A stretch of DNA of 34,798 nucleotides from Acidimicrobiaceae bacterium (GCA_003139355.1 PLIM01000063.1:61164-95961), one strand, 5' to 3'. Counted from the first letter of the stretch, positions 1 to 9,688 are shown. Translations and numbers: made by a program. The notes: generated from the letters alone by a model not told the origin.

Positions 1-1163
1 TGCGCGTCTGCCACCTCGACACCTGTCCCGTCGGCATCGCGACCCAGAATCCCGAGCTGCGCAAGCACTTCACGGGACGGGCGGAGTTCGTCGAGACCTT
101 CTTCAACTACATCGCCGAAGAGTGCCGCGAACTTCTCGCCGCACTCGGCTTTCGCACCATGGCCGAAGCCGTGGGCCGTGTCGACAGCCTTGACACCACG
201 GCCGCGGTCGACCACTACTGGAAGGCGGGCAAGCTTGATCTCCGTCCGATCCTGGAGCCGGTCCGCACGCCTTTGACCACGGCCCTCCACCGCACGCGCG
301 ACCAGGACCACGGTCTTGACGCAGCGCTGGACCGCGAGCTCATCGAGGCGTGCGGCGCGGCCATCTCCGAGGGGCGGCGAACCGAGCTCGAGCGCCCGAT
401 CCGCAACATCCATCGTGCCGTCGGGACGATGCTGGGCTCCGAGATCACGAGGCGCTACGGTGGCGCCGGCCTGCCCGACGATACGATCTCGCTCACCTTC
501 CGGGGTTCCGCGGGTCAGAGCTTCGGCGCCTTCGTGCCGCGTGGCATCACCTTGAGACTTGTCGGCGACGCCAACGACTATCTCGGCAAGGGCCTCTCGG
601 GCGGGATCATCGTGGTCCGGCCACCCGAGGAGTCGCCGTTTGACGCCGAGGACCAGATCATCGCCGGCAACGTCGTGCTGTACGGGGCGACCTCGGGCGC
701 CGCCTTCATCCGGGGGCAGGTCGGTGAACGGTTCTGCGTCCGCAACTCAGGCGCTGCTGCGGTCGTCGAGGGGGTTGGCGACCACGCTTGCGAGTACATG
801 ACCGGCGGCACCGTGCTCGTGCTCGGCCCGACGGGACGCAACTTCGCGGCGGGGATGTCGGGAGGCATGGCCTTTGTGCATGACCCAGGTGCGGTGTTGC
901 CGAGGCGCCTGAACCCCGAGATGGTCGAGCTCGAGCCGCTCGAGGAGGAGGACCGTCGCACCGTCCAGGAGCTCTGCAGCGCTCACGCGGCATCGACGGG
1001 CTCGCTGCTCGCGGCCCGGCTCCTGACACGATGGGAGGAAACCCTGACTGAGATCGTGAAGGTGATGCCCCGGGACTACCGGCGTGTGCTCGAGGCCACC
1101 AGGCGGGCCGTCGAGGCCGGTGGATCGGTGGACGACGAGATCATGGCGGCTGCACATGGCTGA
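1..1163 (+). CDS. gltB: Glutamate synthase large subunit, C-terminal part (5' end outside window)
   Basis: The open frame enters from the left edge (first full codon at base 3) and runs to TGA at 1161-1163, so only the C-terminal ~387 residues are present. The motif [13 protein letters not shown] near the edge is the cysteine cluster that holds the [3Fe-4S] centre in the large subunit of NADPH-dependent glutamate synthase. The rest is the Gly-rich beta-helix GXGXG domain, with stretches such as GKGLSGG and [10 protein letters not shown]. The protein channels ammonia from glutamine to 2-oxoglutarate in the cytoplasm. The last 8 bases overlap the start of gltD, so the two subunits are translationally coupled. 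Identification is firm; the amidotransferase and most of the synthase domain are outside the window. Confidence 0.96.
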   Translation, partial: RVCHLDTCPVGIATQNPELRKHFTGRAEFVETFFNYIAEECRELLAALGFRTMAEAVGRVDSLDTTAAVDHYWKAGKLDLRPILEPVRTPLTTALHRTRDQDHGLDAALDRELIEACGAAISEGRRTELERPIRNIHRAVGTMLGSEITRRYGGAGLPDDTISLTFRGSAGQSFGAFVPRGITLRLVGDANDYLGKGLSGGIIVVRPPEESPFDAEDQIIAGNVVLYGATSGAAFIRGQVGERFCVRNSGAAAVVEGVGDHACEYMTGGTVLVLGPTGRNFAAGMSGGMAFVHDPGAVLPRRLNPEMVELEPLEEEDRRTVQELCSAHAASTGSLLAARLLTRWEETLTEIVKVMPRDYRRVLEATRRAVEAGGSVDDEIMAAAHG

Positions 1164-2673
1164 TCCTCGGGGATTCCTGCGTTACGAGCGCACCGGTCCG
1201 CGGCGCCGCCCGGTCGAGGCCCGGGTCCGGGACTGGCGGGAGGTCTATCTTCCCTTCGGGCGTCAAGAGCTCACCGAGCAGGCGGCCCGGTGCATGAGCT
1301 GCGGCATCGCGTTCTGCCACGAGGGTTGCCCCCTGGGCAACCTGATCCCGGAGTGGAACGACCTCGTCGAGCGCGGTCGCTTCGCCGAAGCGAGCGACCG
1401 CCTGCACGCGACGAACAACTTCCCCGAGCTCACCGGCAGGCTCTGCCCGGCGCCATGCGAAGGCTCCTGCGTGCTCGGGATCATGTCCGAGCCAGTGCTG
1501 ATCAAGCAGGTCGAGCTCGAGACCGCCGAGTGGGCGGCCAGCTCCGGGGTGTTCGCGCCCCACCGGGTGAGCACCAGGACCGGCAAGAAGGTGGCGATCG
1601 TCGGCTCGGGTCCGGCCGGGCTTGCCGCCGCCCAGCAGCTCACCAGGGCCGGGCACGAGGTCGTCGTCTTCGAGCGTGCCGAGCGCATCGGTGGGCTGCT
1701 GCGCTACGGCATCCCCGAGTTCAAGCTCGAGAAGTCGGTGCTCGACCGCCGGCTCGCCCAGATGGCGGAAGAGGGCACTCAGTTCCGCCCGCGGGTCGTC
1801 GTCGGGAGGTCGGCCTTGTTGCGCGCGCCAGAGGTCCCTGGTGCCGCTGCGCCGGACGCGTCCGTTGTTTCCGCGTCCGCGCTGCGAGGCGAGTTCGACG
1901 CCGTGGTGCTGTCCGGCGGCTCCACTCGCCCGCGTGACCTCACCGTGCCCGGGCGTGACTTGCGGGGCGTGCACTTTGCCATGGACTACTTGAAGTCGGC
2001 GAACCTCGTCTGCGAAGGCGCGCTGGAGTCATCGCCGACAAGCGCCAGTGGCAAACGTGTCGCGATCATCGGGGGTGGCGACACCGGGGCCGACTGCCTC
2101 GGGACAGCCCACCGCCAGGGCGCCGTCTCGGTTACTCAGCTCGAGATCCTCTCCATGCCGGGCTCGGCGCGCGCGCCGGACAACCCGTGGCCCACCTGGC
2201 CGCTGATCCTTCGTACGACCTCCGCTCACGAGGAGGGAGGCGAGCGCCTCTTCTCCGTGGCCACGACCGAGCTGGTCGACGACGGGTGGGGCGCCGTGGG
2301 CGCGCTTCGCGCCGAGACGGTCGAGACCGCCACGGTCGACGGGCGCCCGGGCCTTGTGACGGTGCCTGAAACCGCGTTCGAGCTCGAGGTCGATCTCGTC
2401 CTGATCGCCATGGGCTTTCTCGGGCCGGAGGTCAACGGCTTGGTGGCCGAGCTCGGGCTCGGGCTCGACGCCCGTGGCAACCTCGCCGTCGATGAGTCTT
2501 TCGCGACATCTGTCCCGGGTGTGTACGCCTGCGGCGACATGGTGCGTGGCCAGAGCTTGATCGTTTGGGCGATAGCCGAGGGCCGTTCCGCGGCGGCGGG
2601 CGTGGATCTGTACCTCACGGGTCGCAACGACCTCCCCGCACCCATCGTGGCGGGACAGCTCGCGCTCAGATGA
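1156..2673 (+). CDS. gltD: Glutamate synthase small subunit (NADPH, FAD, Fe-S)
   Basis: 505 residues, the usual family length. It passes electrons from NADPH through FAD and Fe-S clusters to GltB. N-terminal cysteines (C46, C49, C54, C58) and the [10 protein letters not shown] stretch (C97, C101, C105) bind the [4Fe-4S] clusters. [11 protein letters not shown] (around 145-155) is the FAD dinucleotide fold, [13 protein letters not shown] the NADPH fold, and [15 protein letters not shown] the C-terminal FAD motif. The ATG at 1156 was chosen because it overlaps the gltB stop by 8 bases and gives the standard N-terminus ([12 protein letters not shown]); an in-frame start at 1084 would add 24 residues overlapping gltB. 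Confident call. Confidence 0.96.
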   Translation: MADPRGFLRYERTGPRRRPVEARVRDWREVYLPFGRQELTEQAARCMSCGIAFCHEGCPLGNLIPEWNDLVERGRFAEASDRLHATNNFPELTGRLCPAPCEGSCVLGIMSEPVLIKQVELETAEWAASSGVFAPHRVSTRTGKKVAIVGSGPAGLAAAQQLTRAGHEVVVFERAERIGGLLRYGIPEFKLEKSVLDRRLAQMAEEGTQFRPRVVVGRSALLRAPEVPGAAAPDASVVSASALRGEFDAVVLSGGSTRPRDLTVPGRDLRGVHFAMDYLKSANLVCEGALESSPTSASGKRVAIIGGGDTGADCLGTAHRQGAVSVTQLEILSMPGSARAPDNPWPTWPLILRTTSAHEEGGERLFSVATTELVDDGWGAVGALRAETVETATVDGRPGLVTVPETAFELEVDLVLIAMGFLGPEVNGLVAELGLGLDARGNLAVDESFATSVPGVYACGDMVRGQSLIVWAIAEGRSAAAGVDLYLTGRNDLPAPIVAGQLALR

Positions 2674-2704
2674 GCCCGCCACCACTGAGCTCACCAACCG
2701 CCCT

Positions 2705-2719
2705 CGACGGCGCCCGTCG
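2705..2719. terminator. Possible shared hairpin terminator between convergent genes
   Basis: Perfect 6-bp inverted repeat CGACGG-CGC-CCGTCG lies in the 54-bp gap between gltD (+) and the cyclic-di-GMP gene (-). There is no U-tract on either strand, so it is a weak candidate, supported mainly by its position between two convergent stops. Confidence 0.3.
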
Positions 2720-2727
2720 CCGCAGGC

Positions 2728-5565
2728 CTAGCGCGCCGGCCGGGCCGTTGTCCCTGAGTTGGCCGCCATCCATTGCTCCAGGCGGCCTGGGCTCATCGGG
2801 CTCGCCACGTAGAAGCCTTGGAGAGCGTCGCAGCCGAGTGCAGTCAACTGCTCCATGACCGCGGCGGAGTCGACCCCCTCGGCTATGACTGAAAGGCGCA
2901 GGCTGTGGGCGAGGTCGACCACCGCATGGACGATCGCCTTTGCCGTGTCGTCACTCAAGAGCGGTTCGACGAAGGACTTGTCGATCTTGACCGCCGTGAC
3001 GGGGAGGCGCTGCAGGTACGACAGCGAGGAATAGCCCGTACCGAAGTCGTCGAGGGAGATCCTCACGCCGTACTCGACGAGGGAGCGGAGGCTCCGCAGC
3101 GCTCCCTCGGGGTCGAACATGACCGCGCTCTCGGTGATCTCGAGCTCGACGGACTTCGGCGGGAGCCCCGAAACGCTGACGGCGGTCGTGACCGCGTCCA
3201 TGAGCTCAGGGTCGTGCACCGTGGCGGCCGACAGGTTCACGGCCACCGGGATGAGGTGCCCAGCGCGATGCCAGCCGGCGCATTCGGACAACGCTTTCGC
3301 GAGCACCCAGTTGGTGATCTCGCGGATGATGCCTGTCTGCTCCGCGAGAGGAATGAAGGCGTCCGGAAGCAGCAGCCCACGGGTGGGGTGGTGCCAGCGC
3401 ACGAGCGCCTCGGCGCCGGTGACCACCCTGGCCAGCGCGTCGATCTTGGGTTGGTAGTCGAGGCGGAGCTCGCCCTTGTCGACGGCGTCTGCCAGCTCGC
3501 CGGCGAGCGCGAGGCGCGAGGGGCTCGAGCGCTCGAGATCCTCACTGTAACGGCGTATGCCACGGCGCTCCGCCTTTGCCTGGTGCATCGCGACTTCCGC
3601 GCGCCGCAGCAGGGCTGGCACACCGAGGCTCGCGCCGTTCTCGTCGAGAGCGGCCTCCGCGACACCGACGCTGCCACGCAGGCGAAGCCGCACCCCGCCG
3701 ACGACGATCGCCGGGGCAAGCGCACCAAGCAAGCGAGCGGCCATGGCATCGGCATCGGCCGGTTCCGGAACGCTCGAGACGACGACGGCGAACTCGTCCG
3801 CACCGAGACGGGCCACTATCTCGACCGGACTGCCGAGCTCGCCGAGGCGGCGCGCGACTTCGACGAGGACAAGGTCACCGAGGGCGTGTCCCAAGGTGTC
3901 GTTGATCTCCTTGAAGCGGTCGATGTCGAGCACGAGCACCGTGCGCTTCACGCCGCTGATCTCCGACAGCTTCGGCACCGCGATCGTGTGGCTGTGGTCG
4001 GCAAGCACGAGACGGTTGGGAAGGCCGGTCAGCGGGTCGCGCAGCGCCTGGTTTCTGATCGCGTCCTCAGCACGGCTCCGAGCCGCCGCTGCAGCAAGGA
4101 CATTCGCGACGGCGACGACGAAGTTCACCTCTTCATCGCCGAACTTGCGCGGGCTCCGGCATCCGACGCCCACAACGCCGGCGGGGGAGTCCTGGCCCGG
4201 GATCGGCGCCTCGATCACGCTCATGGCCTCCGAGCGGGTCCAAAGCTCCGGGATCTCGAAGCGGGCCTCTCGAGCCAGGTCATCACAGACCACCGTTTCT
4301 TGGGTGACGAGTGCGAAGCTGACGGGCGACGACGTCGGATCGGTCGAGAGCAGCTCCGGCCCGGACGCACTGTGTCCGTGACTGGCGGTCAGGGTCACGA
4401 AGGCCGTGTCCGGCATCGCCTCGAACACGTGCACGAAGTCGACTTCCAGTTGCGCGGCGAGAAGGGTGACCGCGTCCTCGACCAGGTCGCGGTAGGCGAG
4501 CCCGACGAGTGCCCACCGACCGAGGTCAGCTAGCGCTGCCTGGCGTCCGGCGTTCGAGCGCAGACGTTCCTCGCGCTCACGGCGGGTCGTCACGTCCCGG
4601 AGCGTCACTATGAAGCCGTTCACCGCCTGGTCGTCGATCATGTTGTTGCCGATCGCCTCGACGGTTCGCCAGCTGCCGTCTGTGTGCGCGACGCGGAACT
4701 CGATCGACGGGGCGCTGCCTGGGTGCTCGGCCGCCTCGACGAAGTGGCGTCGCACGCGGTCGCGGTCGCCGGGGTGGACGAGAGACTCAAGCTGCAGCAG
4801 CTGGCCTTCGTCCCAGGCATCACCGAACAGACCGCGGGAGGCCGGGTTGGCGAACAGCAGCGCCCCGTCTCGTGCCATGACGATGATGACGTCCGACGCG
4901 TGCTCGACAAGAGCAGCCTGGCGGCGGGCGGCGTCGAGCACCAACCGCTCGGCGACGACGCGAGCCGAAACTTGCGCGTCATACGCCGCGGCGAGGCCGA
5001 TCTGATCGGCGACATCTTGGAGAAGCGTCCGCTCGGCCGCAAGCACCACACCTCGCTCGGCCGGACGGCCGAGGAGCAGCGCCCCGAGAACCTTGGATCG
5101 TGCACGGACCGGGACGATGCACAAGGCCACCGGGCCGGAGGCCTCGAACTGGGCCAGCGTCTCGGGGTCGTCCCACTCGCCGATCTCTTTCCACGCCGCT
5201 TGCGGCACCTCAACTGGGGCTCCGGTCGAGACAACGCGGCCGAGCAGGCCGAGCGCGCTCGAGGGCCGGGCCCTTGCGAGTCCCCGGGCCAGCACGCAGT
5301 TGAGCGCTGGGTCCGGATCCGCGCTCGCGACAGCCCCGAGAAGCTCCCCGGCGTCATCGAGGAGCCAAAGGACCGCCGAACCGCCCAACGCCGTCGCGAC
5401 GGCATGGGTCGCAACGCTTCCGAGTTGGCCGATCGAACCGGTGCTCGTCACCTGGGTGCTACCGGTGTTGAGCGCGTCGGCGACGGAGTCCAGGACGTGG
5501 ATCATCGGGCTCTCGCCTCGCTCAGATTGAGAGGGAGGCGAGGACGACCCTTTCCGGTGCCCCAC
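2728..5565 (-). CDS. GAF-PAS-GAF-GGDEF-EAL cyclic-di-GMP signalling protein
   Basis: 945 residues, no signal peptide or membrane segment seen, so probably a cytoplasmic sensor. Order: GAF-like domain (~25-195), PAS (~215-330), second GAF (~345-495), GGDEF (~505-675) and EAL (~685-930). The diguanylate cyclase half keeps DIDRFKEINDTLGHALGD, but the signature is GADEF (588-592) instead of GGDEF, and no RxxD product-inhibition site precedes it. The phosphodiesterase half looks complete: EALVRW (719 on), LEITES, DDFGTGYSSL, KIDKSF, AEGVD and the QGF Gln. It may therefore mainly degrade c-di-GMP, with GGDEF binding GTP or making c-di-GMP weakly; that is inference. The GTG start at 5565 is chosen because GAGGAGGT ends 5-6 nt before it. 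An ATG 20 codons in has a poorer ribosome site. Confidence 0.92.
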   Translation of the reverse strand: MGHRKGSSSPPSQSERGESPMIHVLDSVADALNTGSTQVTSTGSIGQLGSVATHAVATALGGSAVLWLLDDAGELLGAVASADPDPALNCVLARGLARARPSSALGLLGRVVSTGAPVEVPQAAWKEIGEWDDPETLAQFEASGPVALCIVPVRARSKVLGALLLGRPAERGVVLAAERTLLQDVADQIGLAAAYDAQVSARVVAERLVLDAARRQAALVEHASDVIIVMARDGALLFANPASRGLFGDAWDEGQLLQLESLVHPGDRDRVRRHFVEAAEHPGSAPSIEFRVAHTDGSWRTVEAIGNNMIDDQAVNGFIVTLRDVTTRREREERLRSNAGRQAALADLGRWALVGLAYRDLVEDAVTLLAAQLEVDFVHVFEAMPDTAFVTLTASHGHSASGPELLSTDPTSSPVSFALVTQETVVCDDLAREARFEIPELWTRSEAMSVIEAPIPGQDSPAGVVGVGCRSPRKFGDEEVNFVVAVANVLAAAAARSRAEDAIRNQALRDPLTGLPNRLVLADHSHTIAVPKLSEISGVKRTVLVLDIDRFKEINDTLGHALGDLVLVEVARRLGELGSPVEIVARLGADEFAVVVSSVPEPADADAMAARLLGALAPAIVVGGVRLRLRGSVGVAEAALDENGASLGVPALLRRAEVAMHQAKAERRGIRRYSEDLERSSPSRLALAGELADAVDKGELRLDYQPKIDALARVVTGAEALVRWHHPTRGLLLPDAFIPLAEQTGIIREITNWVLAKALSECAGWHRAGHLIPVAVNLSAATVHDPELMDAVTTAVSVSGLPPKSVELEITESAVMFDPEGALRSLRSLVEYGVRISLDDFGTGYSSLSYLQRLPVTAVKIDKSFVEPLLSDDTAKAIVHAVVDLAHSLRLSVIAEGVDSAAVMEQLTALGCDALQGFYVASPMSPGRLEQWMAANSGTTARPAR

Positions 5566-5601
5566 CGGCGACCTCCTCGGCCGTTCCCCGCGCGTGTACC
5601 A

Positions 5602-5607
5602 AGACTA
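5602..5607 (-). promoter_or_regulatory. Candidate -10 element of the cyclic-di-GMP gene
   Basis: TAGTCT on the minus strand, about 37 bases upstream of the GTG start. It would give a short leader containing the GAGGAGGT ribosome site. No convincing -35 hexamer was found. The rest of 5582-5796 (about 215 bp) shows no supportable gene on either strand. Confidence 0.3.
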
Positions 5608-5796
5608 CCGAGGGGGCACCGGGGTGGGTGGGTTCTTCGTCGAAGCTTGGCGACCGCAAGACAGCCAGCACGTGAACGCCCGCCCTGGAGGCTCGGCACA
5701 CGCCGGTATGACGGCCGGGCAGTCGCAAGCCACCCGCAACAACGCGGAGCGCGCAGATGCGTGGCACCATGCGAGAAAGGCCTCTCTTCGTGCGGT

Positions 5797-5970
5797 ATGT
5801 CTTCCGGTACGGCAAGCAGGTCCACGCCTGAGCCACGTCCCGACCTTCGAGGGCGTAAGTTCGACAAGAACGTCCTGCGCGCCGGGCCGTCCAACGGCGA
5901 GCTCGAGATCGTCACGATCGAACGCGCCGGGCCGTGCCAGCAGCTGCCGAGACGAGCGGAGGCGACGTGA
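5797..5970 (+). CDS. Small unknown ORF, 57 residues
   Basis: ATG at 5797 to TGA at 5968-5970. Not recognised. The product is Arg/Pro-rich at the N-terminus, with a stretch PSNGELEIVTIERAG and a single Cys. No ribosome site is obvious before the ATG. The main support is that its stop overlaps the GTG of the next ORF (GTGA), a coupling seen throughout this window. The frame stays open well upstream because it lies opposite the high-GC minus-strand gene, so openness is not evidence. Could be a chance ORF. Confidence 0.35.
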   Translation: MSSGTASRSTPEPRPDLRGRKFDKNVLRAGPSNGELEIVTIERAGPCQQLPRRAEAT

Positions 5971-6227
5971 GCGACGAGACCCTGGAGGCCATCCGCTCAG
6001 AGCTCGACACTCTGGCCGAGCGGCTCGGCGATGCGGCCTACGACTCTCTGCGGGCCGAGCTCCGCCGCAGCGGCAAGCCTTCCAGGAGCGACCCGGACCT
6101 CGTGCGCGAGAAGTTGCTGTCCCGCGCCCGCAACGCCATCGCACGCGCCTCGTCGCTCGTGGCGCAGGCCGAACGCGTCGCCGAACCTGGCGGCGTCGAG
6201 GAAGGCGACGAGAGTGCCGGTGGCTGA
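5967..6227 (+). CDS. Small unknown helical protein, 86 residues
   Basis: GTG at 5967 is preceded by GGAGG at ideal spacing (cGGAGGcgacGTG), a good reason to accept it. The product is highly charged and predicted helical (DETLEAIRSELDTLAERLG, then LVREKLLSRARNAIARASSLVAQAERV), with an acidic Gly-rich tail. It has no signal peptide or membrane segment. It resembles a small coiled-coil or helical-bundle protein but matches no family I can name; it lacks the features of XseB. It ends 4 bp before the convergent stop of the LOG-family gene. An in-frame GTG at 5934 would add 11 residues but lacks a ribosome site. Confidence 0.65.
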   Translation: MSDETLEAIRSELDTLAERLGDAAYDSLRAELRRSGKPSRSDPDLVREKLLSRARNAIARASSLVAQAERVAEPGGVEEGDESAGG

Positions 6228-6231
6228 CCGT

Positions 6232-7275
6232 TCAGCTCGAAGACGGCCAGCGGTTGACGGTGTCGATGAGCATGCGGAGCCGGCCGTGCGAGCGGCGGTC
6301 GAACTCGAGCGCTAGACGCTTCAGATCGAGCTGGTCGCGGCCGGCGCGCTCGGGCGGCAACGGGCCCGTCCGCCAGATCCCCTTTGAGGTGCAGATGTCG
6401 GCGAACTCCCCGTTGAGCGCCGCCAGCTCCTGGTCGGTTGGCCCGCACCGGCAGCGTATGACCATCGTCGAGCCGACGAAGCGTCGCGACTGGTAGTTGC
6501 GGTAAAAGCTCAGGATCTCCCCGACGGCCACGCCGACATCGTCGGTGATGCGGTAGAGGGCCCCGTCGTCGCTGTCCACCAGGCCCCGGCGGGTCACCTC
6601 GCCCTTGAGGAACCGCTCGAGCCCCTCCCAGTAGGGATCGCCGGGAAGGTCGAGCAGGACGATCGGTGCGGGCTCCGCCTTGCCTGTCTGCTGCAAGGTG
6701 AGCAGCTCGAAGCATTCGTCCAGCGTTCCGAAGCCACCCGGCAGGACCGCGAAGGCAGCCGACTCCTTCATCAGCATGAGCTTGCGCGTGAAGAAGTACT
6801 TCATCTCGACGAGCCGGCCCTCGGCCGCGAGCTGGGGATGAGAGGCGGTCTCGAAGGGGAGCCGGATCTCGACGCCGAGGGACATGTCGAGCCCTGCACC
6901 GTCGGTTCCCGCAGCCATGATGCCTGGTCCGGCACCGGTGACCACAAGCCACTTCTCGTGCGCCATGCGCGCGGCGAGGTCGACGGCCTGGGCATAGAGC
7001 GGGTCTGACACCGCGGTACGCGCGGAGCCGAACATGGTCAGCTTGGGGATGCCCCGATAGGGTGCGAAGAGGTCGAACGCCCGCTGCATCTCGGCGAGCG
7101 CGGAGGCGGCGATCTTGAGGTCGAGCCGGCTGGCGTCGATGCCGCCAAGGGAGAGCCCCGTGAGGAGGATCTCCCGGAGCAGGTCGCGGTTGTCCCGAGC
7201 GCCGGAGAGCTCCAGCAGCTCGGCGACACGGCTCTCGATCTCCTCCTGCGGAGTGGCCGGCGATCCGGAGGCCAT
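6232..7275 (-). CDS. LOG-family (TIGR00730-like) Rossmann-fold nucleotide-binding protein
   Basis: 347 residues. A ~75-residue helical N-terminal extension is followed by a Rossmann fold typical of the LOG / lysine-decarboxylase-like family: MFGSART, VVTGAGPGIM (111-120) and the signature PGGFGTLDE (179-187). R164-K165 sit where the family has its catalytic Arg. Short LOG proteins release cytokinin-type bases from nucleoside monophosphates; longer forms such as PpnN cleave nucleotides generally. This protein is closer in size to the longer group, so the substrate is uncertain. ATG at 7275 lies 3 bp after the fbiC stop, making it the last gene of the pentose phosphate transcript. Nucleotide-to-ribose-phosphate cleavage would fit that company, but this is inference. 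Confidence 0.85.
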   Translation of the reverse strand: MASGSPATPQEEIESRVAELLELSGARDNRDLLREILLTGLSLGGIDASRLDLKIAASALAEMQRAFDLFAPYRGIPKLTMFGSARTAVSDPLYAQAVDLAARMAHEKWLVVTGAGPGIMAAGTDGAGLDMSLGVEIRLPFETASHPQLAAEGRLVEMKYFFTRKLMLMKESAAFAVLPGGFGTLDECFELLTLQQTGKAEPAPIVLLDLPGDPYWEGLERFLKGEVTRRGLVDSDDGALYRITDDVGVAVGEILSFYRNYQSRRFVGSTMVIRCRCGPTDQELAALNGEFADICTSKGIWRTGPLPPERAGRDQLDLKRLALEFDRRSHGRLRMLIDTVNRWPSSS

Positions 7276-7278
7276 GGC

Positions 7279-9678
7279 TCAGCTGGCGGCGGGTAGGACC
7301 CGCTCGTAAAGCGTCGTGCGCTGCTCGAGGTGGCGCCCGACGGACCCGGCGAGGTCGCGGAAGTCGACCTCCTCCATCCGCTGGCCGTGCTTTGAGCCCG
7401 CGGCCCGGGAGATGTTCTCGTCCATCAGGGTTCCACCGAGATCGTTGCAACCCGAGGCGAGCAGTTGCTTGGCACCCTCGATACCGACCTTCACCCAGCT
7501 CGCCTGGATGTTGTCGATCCAGCCGTGATAGGCGATACGCCCCACCGCATGCATCAGGAGCGTCTCCCGGAACGTTGGGCCCCGGCGGGCCTTCTTCTGG
7601 AGATAGATCGGGGAGGCCATGTGCACGAACGGGAGGGGCACGAACTCGGTGAACCCCCCGGTCTCTTTCTGCAGGGCGCGCGTGCGCACGAGGTGCCGCG
7701 CCCAGTGACCGGGGTGCTCGACGGCTCCGAACATGATCGTGACGTTCGACCGCAAGCCGACGCTGTGCGCCACACGGTGCACCTCGAGCCACCGCTCGGT
7801 GTTGATCTTGTCCGGGCACAGGACCGCTCGGACCTCGTCGTCGAGGATCTCTGCCGCCGTGCCTGGCAAGGTGCGCAGCCCGGCATCCCGGAGCTGGACC
7901 AGATACGCATCCAGCGGCTCACCGAGCCGGCGCGCCCCTTCGTGGACCTCGAGTGCGGTGAAGGCATGGATGTGCATGCGCTCGGAACCCGCGCGGACTG
8001 CCTTCAGCACATCGAGGTAGTAGGTGCCGTCGAAGTCCGGGTGGATCCCACCTTGCAGGCAGACCTCGGTGGCGCCGGCCTGCTCCGCCTCGACGACACG
8101 GCGGGTGATCTCGCCGACCTCGAGCACGTAGGGGCTGCCACGAAGGTTCAGCGACAGCGGCCCTTTGGAGAACGCGCAGAACTTGCACTTGAACGTGCAG
8201 ACGTTGGTGTAGTTGATGTTCCGGTTGACCACGAAGGTGACCACGTCGCCGACTGCTGATCGCCGGAGCTCGTCAGCGACCTCGGCGACCGCCACCACCT
8301 CCGGACCACGGGCCGCGAACAGCGTGACGATCTCGTCCTCGCCGACCTCCTGACCCGCGAGCACACCCGCCAGCACCTCGCCGACGGCTCCGCCGGCACT
8401 CGACCGTCGCCTGCCGGCGGGCGGGCCGGAGACACCGGGGCCACCGGGGCGGCGGGCCCTCGGCGGCCTCGAGACCGCCACCAGACGCGGCGGCTGCGCC
8501 TCACCGCCGGCGCACCAGTCCGAGTCCCGTGCGAGGTTCTCAGCGTCGGCATGGTCCATCACGGCGTGACGAAGCTCCTCGGCCACGAATCTCGCGTCGG
8601 CCCACTCGGGGTGGACCGCGAGACGGGGGGCCAGCACGTGCCCGCGCTGCTCAGTCACCCGTCGCAGGCGGTCGACCGCCGGCCAGGCGCGTTCGGGGTT
8701 CACGTGGTCGGCCGTCACCGGCGACACGCCGCCCCAGTCGTCGATGCCCGCGTCCAGCAGCGTCGAGAAGTCCTCAGTCAGGTTCGGGGGCGCCTGCAGA
8801 TGCACCTCGGGTGGGAGCACGATCCGGGCGGCGGCGATCGACCACAGGTGCTCCTCGGCCGGGCATGGCGGCGCCGCGTGCATCGCCGTCGCGGGCTTGG
8901 GGAGGAAGTTCTGGACGATCACCTCCTGGACCTGACCGTGCCGGGCATGGCTGGAGGCGATCGCCCGCAGTGCCACGAGGCGGTCGGCCCGGGTCTCCCC
9001 GATGCCGACGAGGATGCCGGTCGTGAACGCGATCTGAAGCCGGCCGGCCGCCTCGAGGGTGGCCAACCGGCGGGCGGGCGTCTTGTCCGGTGACACGCGG
9101 TGGCACGCCAAGGACTGCGCGAGGGACTCGATCATCATCCCCTGGCTCACGGTCACCTTGCGTAGCTGGGCGAGCTCGCCGACCAACAGTGCCCCCGCGT
9201 TCGCATGCGCGAGGAGGCCCGTCTCGGCTGTGACGAGGCGGCAGCACTCTGCGAGGTAGTCGATGGTCGACGCAAAGCCGTGGTCCGCGAGCCATGCGGC
9301 TGCAATCGGGTAGCGGAGCTCCGGGCGTTCCCCGAGGGTGAAGAGGGCCTCGTGGCAGCCCGCCTCCGCACCGGCCCGGGCGATGGCCAGGACCTGCTCG
9401 GGGCTCAGGTACGCGGCTGCGAGGCGAGCGGGAGGCTTCGCGAAGGTGCAGTAGCCGCAGCGGTCCAGGCACAGCATGGTAAGTGGGATGAAGACCTTCG
9501 GAGAGAAGGTGATCCGCGTGCCGTAACGGCGGTCGCGGACGCGACGCGCCTCCGACAGCAGGTCTTCGAGAGGTGCCGCCAGCAGCTCGGCGTCGGTGAG
9601 ATCCAGATGACCCCCCGATCTGAAGCGGTCCCCGGCACTGTGGGCGCCGCCGCGAGCGGCTCTGATGAGTTCGGCCAT
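7279..9678 (-). CDS. fbiC: FbiC: 7,8-didemethyl-8-hydroxy-5-deazariboflavin (FO) synthase, CofG-CofH fusion
   Basis: 799 residues with two radical-SAM domains. The N-terminal CofG half has CLDRCGYC (C70, C74, C77) and the C-terminal CofH half has CTFKCKFC (C494, C498, C501), each the CxxxCxxC ligand set of a [4Fe-4S] cluster. A low-complexity Pro/Arg/Gly linker (~390-430) joins them. The enzyme condenses tyrosine with a ribityl-diaminouracil to form FO, the chromophore of coenzyme F420. The fused order is the one found in actinobacteria. The ATG at 9678 is chosen because it gives a normal N-terminus (MAELIRAARGG) only 10 bp after the pgl stop; the open frame extends 61 codons further but over pgl. 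Its position inside a sugar-phosphate operon is unusual and suggests coordinated F420 and pentose phosphate supply. Confidence 0.96.
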   Translation of the reverse strand: MAELIRAARGGAHSAGDRFRSGGHLDLTDAELLAAPLEDLLSEARRVRDRRYGTRITFSPKVFIPLTMLCLDRCGYCTFAKPPARLAAAYLSPEQVLAIARAGAEAGCHEALFTLGERPELRYPIAAAWLADHGFASTIDYLAECCRLVTAETGLLAHANAGALLVGELAQLRKVTVSQGMMIESLAQSLACHRVSPDKTPARRLATLEAAGRLQIAFTTGILVGIGETRADRLVALRAIASSHARHGQVQEVIVQNFLPKPATAMHAAPPCPAEEHLWSIAAARIVLPPEVHLQAPPNLTEDFSTLLDAGIDDWGGVSPVTADHVNPERAWPAVDRLRRVTEQRGHVLAPRLAVHPEWADARFVAEELRHAVMDHADAENLARDSDWCAGGEAQPPRLVAVSRPPRARRPGGPGVSGPPAGRRRSSAGGAVGEVLAGVLAGQEVGEDEIVTLFAARGPEVVAVAEVADELRRSAVGDVVTFVVNRNINYTNVCTFKCKFCAFSKGPLSLNLRGSPYVLEVGEITRRVVEAEQAGATEVCLQGGIHPDFDGTYYLDVLKAVRAGSERMHIHAFTALEVHEGARRLGEPLDAYLVQLRDAGLRTLPGTAAEILDDEVRAVLCPDKINTERWLEVHRVAHSVGLRSNVTIMFGAVEHPGHWARHLVRTRALQKETGGFTEFVPLPFVHMASPIYLQKKARRGPTFRETLLMHAVGRIAYHGWIDNIQASWVKVGIEGAKQLLASGCNDLGGTLMDENISRAAGSKHGQRMEEVDFRDLAGSVGRHLEQRTTLYERVLPAAS

Positions 9679-9688
9679 TGGTATCACC

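Noticed and set aside
1084-1155. Upstream start of gltD at 1084
   Set aside because: It would overlap gltB by 80 bp; the ATG at 1156 gives the normal N-terminus.
2905-4533. 542-codon plus-strand ORF opposite the c-di-GMP gene
   Set aside because: Shadow of the GGDEF/EAL coding frame; no motif, no ribosome site.
4684-5970. 428-codon plus-strand ORF through the 5' part of the c-di-GMP gene
   Set aside because: Antisense shadow for most of its length; only its last 57 codons lie in free sequence and are listed separately at low confidence.
6038-7819. 593-codon minus-strand ORF
   Set aside because: Overlaps fbiC and the LOG gene in another frame; Arg/Gly/Pro-rich shadow.
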